The position numbers and the translations under genes are program-made. Below are positions 18,107 through 26,664 of a DNA stretch of 64,000 bases, piece by piece. Positions within the stretch are counted from its first letter, which is position 1, and every line of letters starts with the position of its first letter. This DNA comes from Streptomyces adelaidensis (GTDB lineage: Bacteria; Actinomycetota; Actinomycetes; Streptomycetales; Streptomycetaceae), in the NCBI RefSeq assembly GCF_016598475.1, contig NZ_JAEMUX010000030.1:1-64000 (forward strand). Reading direction: 5' to 3'. The notes below the pieces were generated by a model. The model saw only the letters and a list, made by a program, of their open reading frames with translations. It was not told the DNA's origin and searched no databases.

Positions 18107-18559
18107 GTGGCCACCGGTCTCACCTCGGCCCGCTGGACTCACGTCGCGCTGCCGACCGGCGATCTTGACAAGGCGATCGAGTTCTACACCTCGCTGACTC
18201 CCCTGGTCGTCGTCGAGCGGTTCAAGGACGCCGACGGCGAAAGCGTCTGGCTCTCCAACGACCAGCAGGCCGAGACGCCCTTCGTGCTCGTCCTGGTGTC
18301 GTTCAACAAGGACAAGGGCACCCAGCAGGGCCTGCTGCACCCGTTCGCGCACATCGGCATCGAGGTGCCGGAGCGCGGGGACGTCGACGCGCTCGCGGAC
18401 AGGGCCCGCGAACTGGGCTGCCTGCACTGGGAGCCCCGGCAGATGCCCGACCCCATCGGCTACATCTGCGCTCTGAAGGACCCCGACGGCAACGTCGTCG
18501 AGATCTCCCACGACCAGCGTGTCTTCGACTCGGTCCGACAGAAGTGGGGTTCGTCCTGA
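18107..18559 (+). CDS. VOC-family (glyoxalase/dioxygenase fold) protein
   Basis: A 150-residue single VOC-fold protein (WTHVALPTGDLDKAIEFYTS at the start, FAHIGIEVPERGDVDALADR in the middle, ALKDPDGNVVEISHD at the end). The histidine near the start, the central histidine and the final glutamate are in the positions used for metal binding in this superfamily. Members include lyases, isomerases, dioxygenases and resistance proteins; which one this is cannot be decided. GTG 18107 has TGGAGG close upstream. It overlaps the next gene by 16 bp. Confidence 0.75.
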   Translation: MATGLTSARWTHVALPTGDLDKAIEFYTSLTPLVVVERFKDADGESVWLSNDQQAETPFVLVLVSFNKDKGTQQGLLHPFAHIGIEVPERGDVDALADRARELGCLHWEPRQMPDPIGYICALKDPDGNVVEISHDQRVFDSVRQKWGSS

Positions 18560-18939
18560 AAGAAACCCGCGCCGCGGTCGAGGCATACCTGGCGGCGTTG
18601 AACGCACATGACGCCGACGCCGTGGCCGCCTGCGTGGCAGAGGACTTCGTCAACGAACACACCTCTTCGATGGGGCGGAGCCGCAGGGGCCGCGCCGCGT
18701 ACCGCGCCGCGCTGACCGGGTTCCTCGAGAACTTCGTGGACCTGCGCTACGCGCCCGAGCGCTTCCTCGTCGACGGCGAGTCGGTCGCGGTGCCGTACGT
18801 CATGACGTTCCGCATGCGCTCGGCGGGCGACCGCCCCGTGCGCATCCGAGGCGTCTTCGTGTTCACCGTCGCCGGCGGTCTCATCACGCGCCGAACGGAC
18901 TACTGGGACAGCGGCGAGGTGCAGCGGCAGCTCGCGTGA
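18544..18939 (+). CDS. SnoaL/NTF2-like small protein
   Basis: A 131-residue protein with the NTF2-like pattern: helix EAYLAALNAHDADAVAACVAEDF, then GRAAYRAALTGFLENFVDL and the strand-rich end IRGVFVFTVAGGLITRRTDYW. Such folds occur in polyketide cyclases, ketosteroid isomerases and uncharacterised catabolic proteins. The GTG at 18544 lies inside the end of the VOC gene, so the two are translationally coupled and probably work together. Function not assigned. Confidence 0.7.
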   Translation: MGFVLKETRAAVEAYLAALNAHDADAVAACVAEDFVNEHTSSMGRSRRGRAAYRAALTGFLENFVDLRYAPERFLVDGESVAVPYVMTFRMRSAGDRPVRIRGVFVFTVAGGLITRRTDYWDSGEVQRQLA

Positions 18940-19099
18940 CGTCCCGGCCGACAGGCCTGGAACGGCCCCCGCACCCGGCAGCATGCTCCTGTGACACCCC
19001 GCCCGCTTCTCTGCGGACGGGGTGTCCTGTTCTTCCGGGATGACAATGCTCCGAGCGTGGCGCTGTCTCGGACGGAGAGATGGCAGAGATGCTCGCCCG

Positions 19100-19660
19100 C
19101 CGGACGGCCGGGGTTGCCCCGCCGACGGCGCGACCGGGTCAGCACTGGGTCGGTGGGCGGGAGCGTTGTACTCGGTGTGCGGAAAGGGCTCATCATCCAC
19201 GAGCGCGAAGGGTCCGGCCGCAGACCGAGGGCGCGGACGAGGGCCCCGCTGCCGCATGCCCCGGACAGCTTGCCGGGGTCCTGCCGGCGTAGTCGCCGAG
19301 GCAGACCGCCGTCAGCAGCTCATCCGGAGCTCCCGCGACAGAGACTCGGTCCACGCCGCACCGACGGCCGCGGAGCCGACCCACCGACCGTTTGATACCG
19401 GCCGGCAGGGCGATGTCCTTGCGTCCTTGCGTAGCGTCAGCCACGGCAGCGGGGGTCTGGGGGACCAGTCCGTTCACCTTCAGCGGCCGGCTCGCGCAAG
19501 CCCTGTGCCGGAGCCATCCCGAGAGCGTCTGGCTGCCGCTGCCGTACGTGTCGGTTCAGGCGAAGGCCCGCAGCAGGGCGGACCACCCGAGGCCGCTCGG
19601 GCCGATCAGGCTGATGAACGTCCCGCGAGGTCCTCGGCGGGGCGGGGGAGGGCCGAGTGG
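19100..19660 (-). pseudogene. Decayed ABC-transporter ATPase (nitrate/taurine/sulfonate type)
   Basis: Recognisable pieces of one ABC ATPase occur in order on the minus strand but in different frames. Near 19626-19561 is GTFISLIGPSGLGWSALLRAFA, a Walker A whose lysine has become Trp, followed by a stop. Near 19300 is ELLTAVCLGDYAGRTPAS, the stretch before the signature. Near 19257 is MRQR, the end of a signature motif, and near 19209-19181 FALVDDEPF, a Walker B. Spacing between Walker A and B is about 130 codons, normal for SsuB/TauB/NrtD-like ATPases. Multiple frameshifts and the lost P-loop lysine show it is dead. Nothing else is seen in 18940-19679. Confidence 0.75.
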
Positions 19661-19679
19661 GGCGAGGTCGTCCAGGCGG

Positions 19680-20240
19680 TCATGACGGGTCCTTTCCGGC
19701 CCGCTGCGGTGCGGCCGGCTCCAGCGGGTTCAGCGTGTGGAACCGGCGTCCTTGATAGGTGAGCGGCTCTCCTCCGCCGACCACCACACCGGCCACCTCG
19801 ATCAGGATGATCGTGTGGTCGCCGGCGGTGAGGCGCTGGTGCACGACGCCCTCGAGCGACACGGTGGCGCCGTCGAGCAGGGGCGGACCGAGCTCGCCCG
19901 GACCGAAGCGCGCCGCAGCGAACCTGTCGACGCCGGCCGTCGCGAACGCCTGCGCCACCGGGTGCTGGTCGACCGCCAGGACGTTGACGGCGACCGACTC
20001 GGCCCGACTGAAGGCCGGGTGGACGTCTGCGGTGTCGGCCAGACAGACCGAAATCAGCGGCGGGTCCATCGACACGCTGGTCACCGAGTTGGCGGTGAAG
20101 CCGTACCGCTGTCCGTCCACTTCGGTGGTGACTACACAGACAGACGTGACCATCGAGGACAGACCGTCGCGGTACGCCTGTGGGTCGTGGTGGGTGCCCG
20201 GCCGGCGCGTGACGGCGTGACCCCTGGAGGTGGCGGGCAT
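19680..20240 (-). CDS. Flavin reductase (HpaC-like)
   Basis: A 186-residue FMN-binding split-barrel protein: YRDGLSSMVTSVCVVTTEVDG, GFTANSVTSVSMDPPLISVCL and the C-terminal PLTYQGRRFHTL are typical of the small reductase partner that feeds reduced flavin to two-component monooxygenases. ATG 20240 directly follows the stop of a 61-codon reading frame, implying translational coupling; ATG 20333 in the same frame is an alternative. The promoter and an operator lie about 230 bp upstream. No flavin-dependent oxygenase partner is visible in the window, so its client is elsewhere or lost. Confidence 0.85.
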   Translation of the reverse strand: MPATSRGHAVTRRPGTHHDPQAYRDGLSSMVTSVCVVTTEVDGQRYGFTANSVTSVSMDPPLISVCLADTADVHPAFSRAESVAVNVLAVDQHPVAQAFATAGVDRFAAARFGPGELGPPLLDGATVSLEGVVHQRLTAGDHTIILIEVAGVVVGGGEPLTYQGRRFHTLNPLEPAAPQRAGKDPS

Positions 20241-20241
20241 G

Positions 20242-20427
20242 TCAGACCACCGCCATCTCGTCGGCACACTCCGGTGCGCCGTCGGTCGGTGGCTCGGCGG
20301 CTCGGCGGATGTGGCCTGGCGTTCCGTAGGCATCGCAGCCGACGGCGTTCCGGGACGGTCGTCGTGTCGCGGAATTCGGCAGGGAGGTCGGCCCGGAGGC
20401 CAACGGGGAGGAAACGGATCTCATCAT
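20242..20427 (-). CDS. Possible 61-residue leader ORF before flavin reductase
   Basis: ATG 20427 follows AAAGG and lies about 20 bases after the predicted transcription start. The frame ends with TGA immediately before the flavin-reductase ATG. The sequence (start MMRSVSSPLASG) is rich in Ser, Pro, Arg and Ala and matches nothing I know. It may be a coupling leader, a remnant of a truncated gene or chance. The remainder of the spacer to 20821 holds the promoter and operator and a short coding-like minus-strand stretch (AQRLIDEVLEALNEKTG) that I could not assign. Confidence 0.3.
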   Translation of the reverse strand: MMRSVSSPLASGPTSLPNSATRRPSRNAVGCDAYGTPGHIRRAAEPPTDGAPECADEMAVV

Positions 20428-20454
20428 GTCTTGCCTTTGTTGAGGGATGCCCCG

Positions 20455-20495
20455 ACGCTAGGATGGGTCGTCTCGTATGTCAACACGCCATCTCG
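20455..20495 (-). promoter_or_regulatory. Flavin-reductase promoter with cluster operator copy 4
   Basis: The clearest example of the site. On the minus strand CGAGATGGC begins the operator and TACGAGA ends it (20471-20495), with the two CGAGA boxes 21 bp apart. Within it lies -35 TTGACA (20478-20483), followed after 17 bp by -10 TAGCGT (20455-20460). A bound protein would cover the -35. Confidence 0.75.
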
Positions 20496-20821
20496 CATGG
20501 AATGTCGTGGATGAGGTCCGGGGGTCGTCGGCAAGGTTGTTCTCATGGGCGGCGCAGGCCTCGCCGGTGGTGCGGAGGGCGGGAAGGTCGCGGGCTCGCG
20601 CCAGAAGGTCAACGGCTACCGCGTGCCGGGGTGTTGTGAGGCGGCCGGAGGGCGCCGGGCGCTGCCGGTCTTTTCGTTGAGCGCTTCGAGGACCTCGTCG
20701 ATCAGCCGCTGGGCCATGCGTGGGGCCTGGGGGGCTTCTGACGGCGAGGCGTCCTGGCGTAGATCTTCGCTCGCCCGGGGCGGAGAGCGGTGATCCCCCC
20801 ATCGCGAGTCTCGACCGCCCG

Positions 20822-21487
20822 CTACTGCGGCACTCCCTCGGACGCGTGCGCACCGGGCAGTTCCCGGGCGGGCTGCGGTCCACCGCGGGAACGCTGCCAC
20901 CAGTCGCGCATGCCCCACAGGACGAGCGCGCCGTAGATGACGTAGACGAAGCCGGAGAAGGCGTAGCCGTTGACGAAGGTCAACGGGACGCCGACCAGGT
21001 CGACCAGCAGCCAGGCGAACCAGAACTCGACCATGCCGCGCGCCTGGGCGTACATCGCGACGACCGTGCCGACGAAGATGTAGGCGTCCGGCCAGGGGTC
21101 CCAGGACAGGGTCGGGTAGGTCTTGAACAGCAGGGCCACCGCGACCGTGCCGACGGTGACGGCGCCGACCATCGCCGTACGCTCGCGCCAGGTGGCGAAC
21201 CGCGGGGTGATCTGGCCGTTTCCGGAGCGGCCCTGGTCGCGGTTCCACCGCCACCAGCCGTAGAGGGCCACGGTCATGACGACGGCCTGCTTGCCGGCGC
21301 TGCCGGTCAGGTGGCCGAAGAAGGCACCGAAGAGGATGAGGCCGGACAGGAACTGCACCGGCCAGGTCCACAGGGAGCGGCGCCAGCCGAGGGTGAGGGC
21401 GGCCAGGCCGAGGATGTTGCCGATCATGTCCGACCACAGAATGTGCTGGCCGAACACGACGAACGCCTCGGAGTTCAGTCCGTTCAC
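20822..21487 (-). CDS. PnuC-family vitamin/nucleoside transporter
   Basis: A 221-residue membrane protein with about seven hydrophobic segments. LNSEAFVVFGQH, LGLAALTLGWRRSLWTWPVQ and the late FVYVIYGALVLWGMRDWW resemble PnuC nicotinamide-riboside transporters; actinobacterial relatives such as RibM carry riboflavin. Which vitamin is carried here is open. The likely start is GTG 21487. The 240-bp upstream spacer was examined for an FMN riboswitch and none was recognised. It is unlikely to belong to the catabolic pathway unless it supplies flavin or nicotinamide for the redox enzymes. Confidence 0.8.
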   Translation of the reverse strand: MNGLNSEAFVVFGQHILWSDMIGNILGLAALTLGWRRSLWTWPVQFLSGLILFGAFFGHLTGSAGKQAVVMTVALYGWWRWNRDQGRSGNGQITPRFATWRERTAMVGAVTVGTVAVALLFKTYPTLSWDPWPDAYIFVGTVVAMYAQARGMVEFWFAWLLVDLVGVPLTFVNGYAFSGFVYVIYGALVLWGMRDWWQRSRGGPQPARELPGAHASEGVPQ

Positions 21488-21729
21488 CGGGCGGCCGGGC
21501 CGGTTTCAGGCGAGTGAAGCGCGAGCCTGCCGTCCGGCAGGTCGTCGGATATCGGGTTTCGGGAGCGATTCATACGCCACAGCTTCAGGCCCCTTTGCCC
21601 GTATTGTCTAGAGCTGAACCCCATAAGACCTGCCTCGCAGGGAGGGGTGATCACGCCAAGTGCGTGAGCGCGCGCATGGACCGGGCCGGGTGCGCGGCAG
21701 GGCTCGACAGGGCGGCCCGGGGCGTGCGA

Positions 21730-22341
21730 CTAGGCCACGGTGGGCGAGGTGGGCGCACTCGGCGCGCCGGCAGGTCCGGCGACCCAGTACACCGTCCGGT
21801 GCTGCCCGGAGAGCGTGCCGAGGACCTCGAGATCGATCGGCTCCGCGGTCTCGGGGACACTGCCCCGCAGGCGCAGCGCGCCCTGCTGGACCGGCAGGAA
21901 GTCTGTGTTGATCTCCCGGACCAGGGCCGCCGACATCATGTCCGCACGGACGCAGAACGTGTAGTCCTTACGGTCCCGGCTGATCTTGACGCCGAATGTG
22001 CGGAGCGGCAACCGCTCGGGGTCGACACGCTCGTAGTGGACACGGAACTCGGGCGGGGTGGCCGCCAGCTCGGGTTGCAGCACGTACAGGTTCGAGTGCG
22101 CCAGGTGCCGGCAGAACTCGTCCAACTCCCACAGCAGTGTGGGGTGTACGTGCCTGGCGAGGAAGAGGTGATCGCTGCGGATGCCATGCGGAGCGGGAGT
22201 CCAGCGGGCTTGCGCGAGGTGCGAGTCCGGAAGTGCGTCAACTATCTGCCAGAAGGTTCTGAATCGGGGCATGCGCTTCAGATTGCTCTGATTAGAGCGG
22301 TATGTCCAGTACTGGGCCGTCACCGCCGACGGCTCGCACAT
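21730..22341 (-). CDS. Hypothetical protein
   Basis: A protein of up to 203 residues (ATG 22341), or 180 if ATG 22272 is used; neither has a strong ribosome site. No signal peptide or membrane segment is seen. Visible stretches are HVHPTLLWELDEFCRHLAHSN and FGVKISRDRKDYTFCVRADM. I do not recognise the family. It lies between the PnuC and binding-protein genes on the same strand and the frame has normal high third-position GC, so it is probably real. Confidence 0.55.
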   Translation of the reverse strand: MCEPSAVTAQYWTYRSNQSNLKRMPRFRTFWQIVDALPDSHLAQARWTPAPHGIRSDHLFLARHVHPTLLWELDEFCRHLAHSNLYVLQPELAATPPEFRVHYERVDPERLPLRTFGVKISRDRKDYTFCVRADMMSAALVREINTDFLPVQQGALRLRGSVPETAEPIDLEVLGTLSGQHRTVYWVAGPAGAPSAPTSPTVA

Positions 22342-22435
22342 GAAATGCCGCCATGACCCACCTGACGTCCCGATGGTGAAGCGGATGATCGTTCAGTCGG
22401 TCCGTTGCCGCCTTCGGTGGCTCGCTCCCGGGGGA

Positions 22436-23545
22436 CTACTTCTTCAGGCCTGTCGCCGTGCAGTCGGCCGCGAGTCGGGGCGGGCAGATGTCGGACGCTT
22501 TGTACATGCCGTCCCTGATCACCGTGTCCTTGATGTTGTCCTTCGTCAGGGCCTCGACCGACACGAGATGCGCGGGGATGTCCTTGCGGGTGGGGCTGTC
22601 GATCCTGTCGCCTGTGAGGGCGTCGAACTCTATGTCTCTGCCCTGGGCCTTCGCCACGGCCATCGCCGCAGCGTTCTGGGCCTCCTGCGGGTACGGCTTG
22701 TACACGCTCATGTACTGCTCGCCGGTGACGATCCGCCGCACCGCCGAGAGCTCGGCGTCCTGACCGGTGATCGGCGGCAGGTCGGTGACGCCTGCGGCCT
22801 TCAGCGCTCTGATGACGCCGCCCGCCAGGCCGTCGTTGGCGGCGTAGACGGCCTTGATGTTGCTCTTGCCGATTTCACTGATCGCCTCGGTCATGTTCTT
22901 CTCGGCGTTCTGCGGCTTCCAGTCCTTGGTGTCGAACGACTTGGCGATCGTCACCTTGCCCTCTAGCGCGAGGAGCGCGCCCGCCTTGAACTGCTGGGCG
23001 TTCGGGTCGGTGGGCGAGCCGTTCATCATGACGATCTTGTCGTTGACGCCGACGCCCTCGCCGAGGGCCTGAAGCAGGGCGCGGCCCTGCACCTCGCCGA
23101 CGAGTCCGTTGTCGAAGGTGATGTACGCGTCGATCGGGCCCTCGGCCAGACGGTCGTAGGAGATGACCGCGATACCGGCCTTCTTGGCCTCGCTCACCCC
23201 GCCGGCGATGGCGTGCGTGTCGACGGGGTTCAGCAGGATCACGTCGACCCGATCGTTGATCATCTGCTGCAGTTGTCGTGCCTGTTCGCCCGCGTCCGCC
23301 TCGGCGTTGGCGTACTGGACCCGGCCCTGGCCGTGGGTGAGGGACGCGACCTTCGCCTTGATGATCGGGTAGTGGAACTGCTCGTACTGGGGATTCGACT
23401 TTTCGGGCAGCAGCAGCCCCACGGTGATGTCGTCGCCTCTGGTCGGGCTCGCGTCGCCGCTGCTGCCCGTCGCGTTGAGTCCGCCGCAGCCGACGAGCGA
23501 AACAGAGAGCGTTGTGGTGGCTGCGGACATGGCGATACGACGCAT
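22436..23545 (-). CDS. Orphan sugar-type ABC substrate-binding lipoprotein
   Basis: A 369-residue periplasmic-binding-protein fold with signal peptide and lipobox LVGC (Cys20). The body is of the RbsB/XylF type: ITVGLLLPEKSNPQYEQF, INDRVDVILLNPVDTHAI, AVISYDRLAEGP, VYAANDGLAGGVIRALK. The family binds pentoses and other small polar solutes. No permease or ATPase lies next to it, so it is an orphan that must use a remote transporter or serve in sensing. Two cluster operators lie in the upstream spacer, tying it to the catabolic regulon. Confidence 0.88.
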   Translation of the reverse strand: MRRIAMSAATTTLSVSLVGCGGLNATGSSGDASPTRGDDITVGLLLPEKSNPQYEQFHYPIIKAKVASLTHGQGRVQYANAEADAGEQARQLQQMINDRVDVILLNPVDTHAIAGGVSEAKKAGIAVISYDRLAEGPIDAYITFDNGLVGEVQGRALLQALGEGVGVNDKIVMMNGSPTDPNAQQFKAGALLALEGKVTIAKSFDTKDWKPQNAEKNMTEAISEIGKSNIKAVYAANDGLAGGVIRALKAAGVTDLPPITGQDAELSAVRRIVTGEQYMSVYKPYPQEAQNAAAMAVAKAQGRDIEFDALTGDRIDSPTRKDIPAHLVSVEALTKDNIKDTVIRDGMYKASDICPPRLAADCTATGLKK

Positions 23546-23644
23546 CGGGAGCTCACTTCAGGCGCGATCCGGACGTGGGCGCCGCGTTGCGGCCCACCTG
23601 ACTGAAAAGCCGACACGGAGGTGCCCTCGGCGTCGAGCGGGACT

Positions 23645-23673
23645 ACTGTACGAGATGAGAGATGCCATCTTGA
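23645..23673 (-). promoter_or_regulatory. Cluster operator copy 5 with binding-protein promoter
   Basis: The minus strand of 23648-23672 has CAAGATGGC (first box changed by one base); CGTAC stands where the second box should be, 21 bp on. A -10 TACAGT (23645-23650) with a weak -35 TCAAGA (23668-23673) 17 bp before it would drive the binding-protein gene, so the operator fills the promoter. Confidence 0.5.
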
Positions 23674-23768
23674 AATATGTCTACCCGATGTGGTTCCCGG
23701 ACTGCGCCTGACTACCTGTCAGCTCATGTCCGGGCGGGGTGGCGGCCTACCCGCATCCCGCACATTCG

Positions 23769-23793
23769 TATCGCTTGACACGATGCCATCTCG
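23769..23793. promoter_or_regulatory. Cluster operator copy 6 (FAH operon)
   Basis: The minus strand reads CGAGATGGC with CGATA 21 bp on. The plus strand carries TTGACA at 23775-23780 inside the site, a likely -35 for the FAH operon that starts at 23812; no good -10 is seen. If used, the transcript would be nearly leaderless. Confidence 0.6.
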
Positions 23794-23811
23794 CATTGAA
23801 AGATGCCCGCC

Positions 23812-24672
23812 ATGCGAGTAGTGACGACGGACGCCGGCCTGGGCCGGATCGAGGACGGGGGTGTGGCCTTGCTGAACACTGCTTTTCCGCACGTCGGCGC
23901 GGTCCTCGAACAGGAGGGTTCGCTGCGGTGCCTGGCGTCGTGCGCGGTGCGCCGACGCATCCCGCTCGAAGAGGCCACGCTCGTGGCGCCACTGGGCCGC
24001 CCCCGCGCGGTGTGGGGCGTCGGGCTCAACTACGTGTCGAAGGCGGCCCGCACCGGACGCGGGCTGCCCGAGCAGCCGATCCTCTACCTGGCCGCGTCGT
24101 CCGGCGTGTCGGCACCCGGCGCGCGGGTGGTGATCCCGCAGTCCGCGACCGAACCCGACTACGAGGGCGAGATCGCGGTGGTCGTCGGGCGCCGGCTGTA
24201 CAGGGCTACCGAATCCGAGGTCTGGCCCGCGATCGCGGGTGTCACCGCGGCCAACGACATGACGGCACGCGACATCATGCGCGCCACAGGCACCCCCGCC
24301 CTCGCCAAGAGCCACCCGGGCTTCACGCCGCTCGGCCCGTCGGTCCGCACTCCCGAGGATTTCACCGACCGTGACGCGATCCGTGTACGGACCCGGGTCA
24401 ACGGCGAGCTCGTGCAGGACGACACGAGCGACGGGATGATCTTCCCGGTTCCCGATCTGCTCAGCAGGCTGTCGTGGTTCACCGCGCTCGAACCCGGCGA
24501 CGTCGTCCTCACCGGAACCCCGGCCGGCACCGGGCAGGACCGCGCGTGCTTCCTCGCCGACGGCGACGAGGTACGCGTCGAGGTGGACGGCGTGCTGCCC
24601 CTCGTCACCCGCATCGTGCGTCCCCCGGACGCCTCACAGCACGACCACCGGCTGACTCAACCGGTCAGCTGA
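23812..24672 (+). CDS. Fumarylacetoacetate-hydrolase-family enzyme
   Basis: A 286-residue FAH-fold enzyme with the metal-binding core EPDYEGEIAVVVG, the block GVTAANDMTARDIM and the late GDVVLTGTPAGTGQ. Relatives hydrolyse or isomerise ring-cleavage products (2-hydroxyhepta-2,4-diene-1,7-dioate isomerase, fumarylpyruvate hydrolase, 2-keto-4-pentenoate hydratase). ATG 23812 is preferred because it leaves the expected short N-terminus; ATG 23803 is possible. It heads a four-gene operon with an amidohydrolase, an HpcH aldolase and a cupin. It probably handles the product of the extradiol dioxygenase. Confidence 0.85.
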   Translation: MRVVTTDAGLGRIEDGGVALLNTAFPHVGAVLEQEGSLRCLASCAVRRRIPLEEATLVAPLGRPRAVWGVGLNYVSKAARTGRGLPEQPILYLAASSGVSAPGARVVIPQSATEPDYEGEIAVVVGRRLYRATESEVWPAIAGVTAANDMTARDIMRATGTPALAKSHPGFTPLGPSVRTPEDFTDRDAIRVRTRVNGELVQDDTSDGMIFPVPDLLSRLSWFTALEPGDVVLTGTPAGTGQDRACFLADGDEVRVEVDGVLPLVTRIVRPPDASQHDHRLTQPVS

Positions 24673-24699
24673 CCGTTCCCCACCCTGGAGCACACTTCG

Positions 24700-25863
24700 A
24701 TGTCCATCTCCTCCTTGTCGTCGTACGACCTCGTCCTGGCCGGCGGCACCGTCATCGACCCGGCGTCGGACACCCACGCCCGGCTCGACGTGGCGGTCAC
24801 CGGTGACCGCATCGCCGCTATCGGGGAGGGCCTGTCAGAGAACGCGGCTCGCACGATCGACGTCACCGGCTCCACCGTGCTGCCGGGCCTCGTCGAGGGC
24901 CACACCCACATCTTCCAGTACGTCTCCGCCGTCGGAGCACCTGCCGAGGAAGCCCATCTGCGTCGCGGCGTGGTCGCCGCGGCGGATGCCGGCACGGCCG
25001 GCGCCTCGACGTTCGCGGCCTTCCGCAAGCTTGTGGTCGAGGCCAACCCGCTGCGCATCGTCAACTTCCTCAACGTCTCGGTGCTCGGCCTGATCGACTT
25101 CAGGTTCGGCGAGCTGCTCAACCCCGACACCCTGGTCCCCGAGGACGCGCTCGCGACCGCCGAGGCCCACCCCGACATCGTGCGCGGCTTCAAGATCCGT
25201 CTCTCCGAGGACGTCGTCGGCGAGAACTGGGAGTCGTTGCTGAAGAAGTCCGTGGCGCTGGCCGAACAGGCCCGTCTCCCGCTGATGGTGCACATCGGCG
25301 AGACCGAGGAGCCGGTCCCCGTCGTCCTCGACTACCTGCGCCCCGGCGACATCGTGGCGCACTGCTACACCGGCAAGCCGAACGGCATCCTCGACGGCGA
25401 CCAGGTGCACCCCGCGGTCATGGCGGCCCGCGAGCGCGGCGTGCTGTTCGACTCCGCCCACGGCAAGAGCAATCTCAGCTTCGAGGTGGCACGCAGGGCG
25501 ATCGCCGACGGATTCCTGCCCGACGTCCTCAGCTCCGACACCAGCGCCCGTAACTGGCGCGGCCCGGTGTTCGACCTGCTCACCAGCATCTCCAAGCTGG
25601 TCGCGCTGGGCGCGCCGCTTCAGGAGTGCGTCCGTCGGGCCACCGTGGCGCCGGCCCAGCTGCTCGGGCTCGACGCCGAGGGCTACGGGCGCATGGAGGT
25701 CGGCGGGCGGGCCGACGTCACGGTCGTCGACTGGACCGACGAGGTCACCCTGCCCGACGCCGCCGGCAACACGATCGTCGCGCCGCGTCTGGAGCCGACC
25801 GTGGTGCTGCACGGCGGCAAGGAGGTCGACATCGTGCCGTGGCGGGGTCTGAAGTCGGCGTGA
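24700..25863 (+). CDS. Amidohydrolase/deacetylase-family metallohydrolase
   Basis: A 387-residue amidohydrolase-superfamily enzyme: DLVLAGGTVIDPASDTHARL start, GLVEGHTHIFQY with HxH metal ligands, RGFKIRLSEDVVG with a lysine placed to be carboxylated, MVHIGETEE and DIVAHCYTG histidines, and LSSDTSARN with the late aspartate. The layout matches the deacetylase/dihydroorotase-like group. The reaction could be hydrolysis of a cyclic amide or N-acyl group. It sits between the FAH and aldolase genes and is probably part of the same degradation route, hinting that the substrate contains an amide. Confidence 0.82.
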   Translation: MSISSLSSYDLVLAGGTVIDPASDTHARLDVAVTGDRIAAIGEGLSENAARTIDVTGSTVLPGLVEGHTHIFQYVSAVGAPAEEAHLRRGVVAAADAGTAGASTFAAFRKLVVEANPLRIVNFLNVSVLGLIDFRFGELLNPDTLVPEDALATAEAHPDIVRGFKIRLSEDVVGENWESLLKKSVALAEQARLPLMVHIGETEEPVPVVLDYLRPGDIVAHCYTGKPNGILDGDQVHPAVMAARERGVLFDSAHGKSNLSFEVARRAIADGFLPDVLSSDTSARNWRGPVFDLLTSISKLVALGAPLQECVRRATVAPAQLLGLDAEGYGRMEVGGRADVTVVDWTDEVTLPDAAGNTIVAPRLEPTVVLHGGKEVDIVPWRGLKSA

Positions 25864-25890
25864 CACGCCCGCACATCCCAGGAGGACTCC

Positions 25891-26664
25891 ATGAGTGTCG
25901 GTGACGTCCATCTGCTGCGGCGCCGGCTGCGCCTGGCCCTGACGGCGGGGCGACCCGCCGTCGGCACGTTCGTCAAGCTGGCCTCGCCCGACGTGGTGGA
26001 ACTCGCGGAGGCGGCCGGGTTCGCGTTCGTGGTCGTCGACCTCGAACACTCCACCCTCACCGAGCGAGACGCCGTCGACCTGGTGCGCCACGCCGACGCG
26101 TGCGGGCTGCCGGCTCTGGTCCGCGTGCCCGAGGTGAACGCCGCCACGGTCAACCGGCTCCTGGAGGCCGGGGCTGCGGGAATCCAGCTGTCCATGCTCA
26201 CCCGCCTCGCCCAGGCCGAGGCGCTCCTGGCCGCGACCCGGTTCGCTCCGACCGGCAGCCGGTCCGTGAGCCTGGCCAACAGGGCCGCCCGGTTCGGCGC
26301 GGCCCCGCTGGCCGGGTTCCTGCGCACCGAGCAGGACGACCCGCCGGTGCTGGTGGGCCAGATCGAGACCGCACGGACGGATCCGCTGCCGGAACTGGTC
26401 GCCGCCCTCGACGTGTGCTTCATCGGCAGCACCGACCTCGCGGTCGACCTCGGCCTGCCGGCGGACCCGGCGGTGCTGGGCGCCGCGGTGGACCGGGTGA
26501 GGGACGCCGCCCGCTGCGCCGGGGTGGCGTTCGGCGGCTGGGCGCCGAGCCTGAAAGTCGCGTCGGACCTGGGACTCGGTGACGCCGACTACCTGGTCGT
26601 CGGATCGGACCTGCAGATGTTGGCGGCCGGCCTGCGGGCGGCCGCCGGAGAGGAGAATCAGTGA
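25891..26664 (+). CDS. HpcH/HpaI-family aldolase
   Basis: A 257-residue class II aldolase-like protein: GTFVKLASPDVVELAEAAGF, FVVVDLEHSTLTERDAVDLV, PALVRVPEVN, AGIQLSMLTRLAQAEAL, VGQIETARTDPLPEL and CFIGSTDLAVDLGL. The metal-binding Glu/Asp in IETA and GSTDL are present. Such enzymes split 4-hydroxy-2-oxo acids into pyruvate and an aldehyde at the end of meta-cleavage pathways. Lies 27 bp after the amidohydrolase and overlaps the cupin by GTGA. Fits as the terminal aldolase for the ring-cleavage product. Confidence 0.87.
   Translation: MSVGDVHLLRRRLRLALTAGRPAVGTFVKLASPDVVELAEAAGFAFVVVDLEHSTLTERDAVDLVRHADACGLPALVRVPEVNAATVNRLLEAGAAGIQLSMLTRLAQAEALLAATRFAPTGSRSVSLANRAARFGAAPLAGFLRTEQDDPPVLVGQIETARTDPLPELVAALDVCFIGSTDLAVDLGLPADPAVLGAAVDRVRDAARCAGVAFGGWAPSLKVASDLGLGDADYLVVGSDLQMLAAGLRAAAGEENQ

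Noticed and set aside
21488-21729. Possible FMN riboswitch upstream of the PnuC-family gene
   Set aside because: The conserved core strings of the RFN element were looked for and not found; only ordinary GC-rich spacer is seen.
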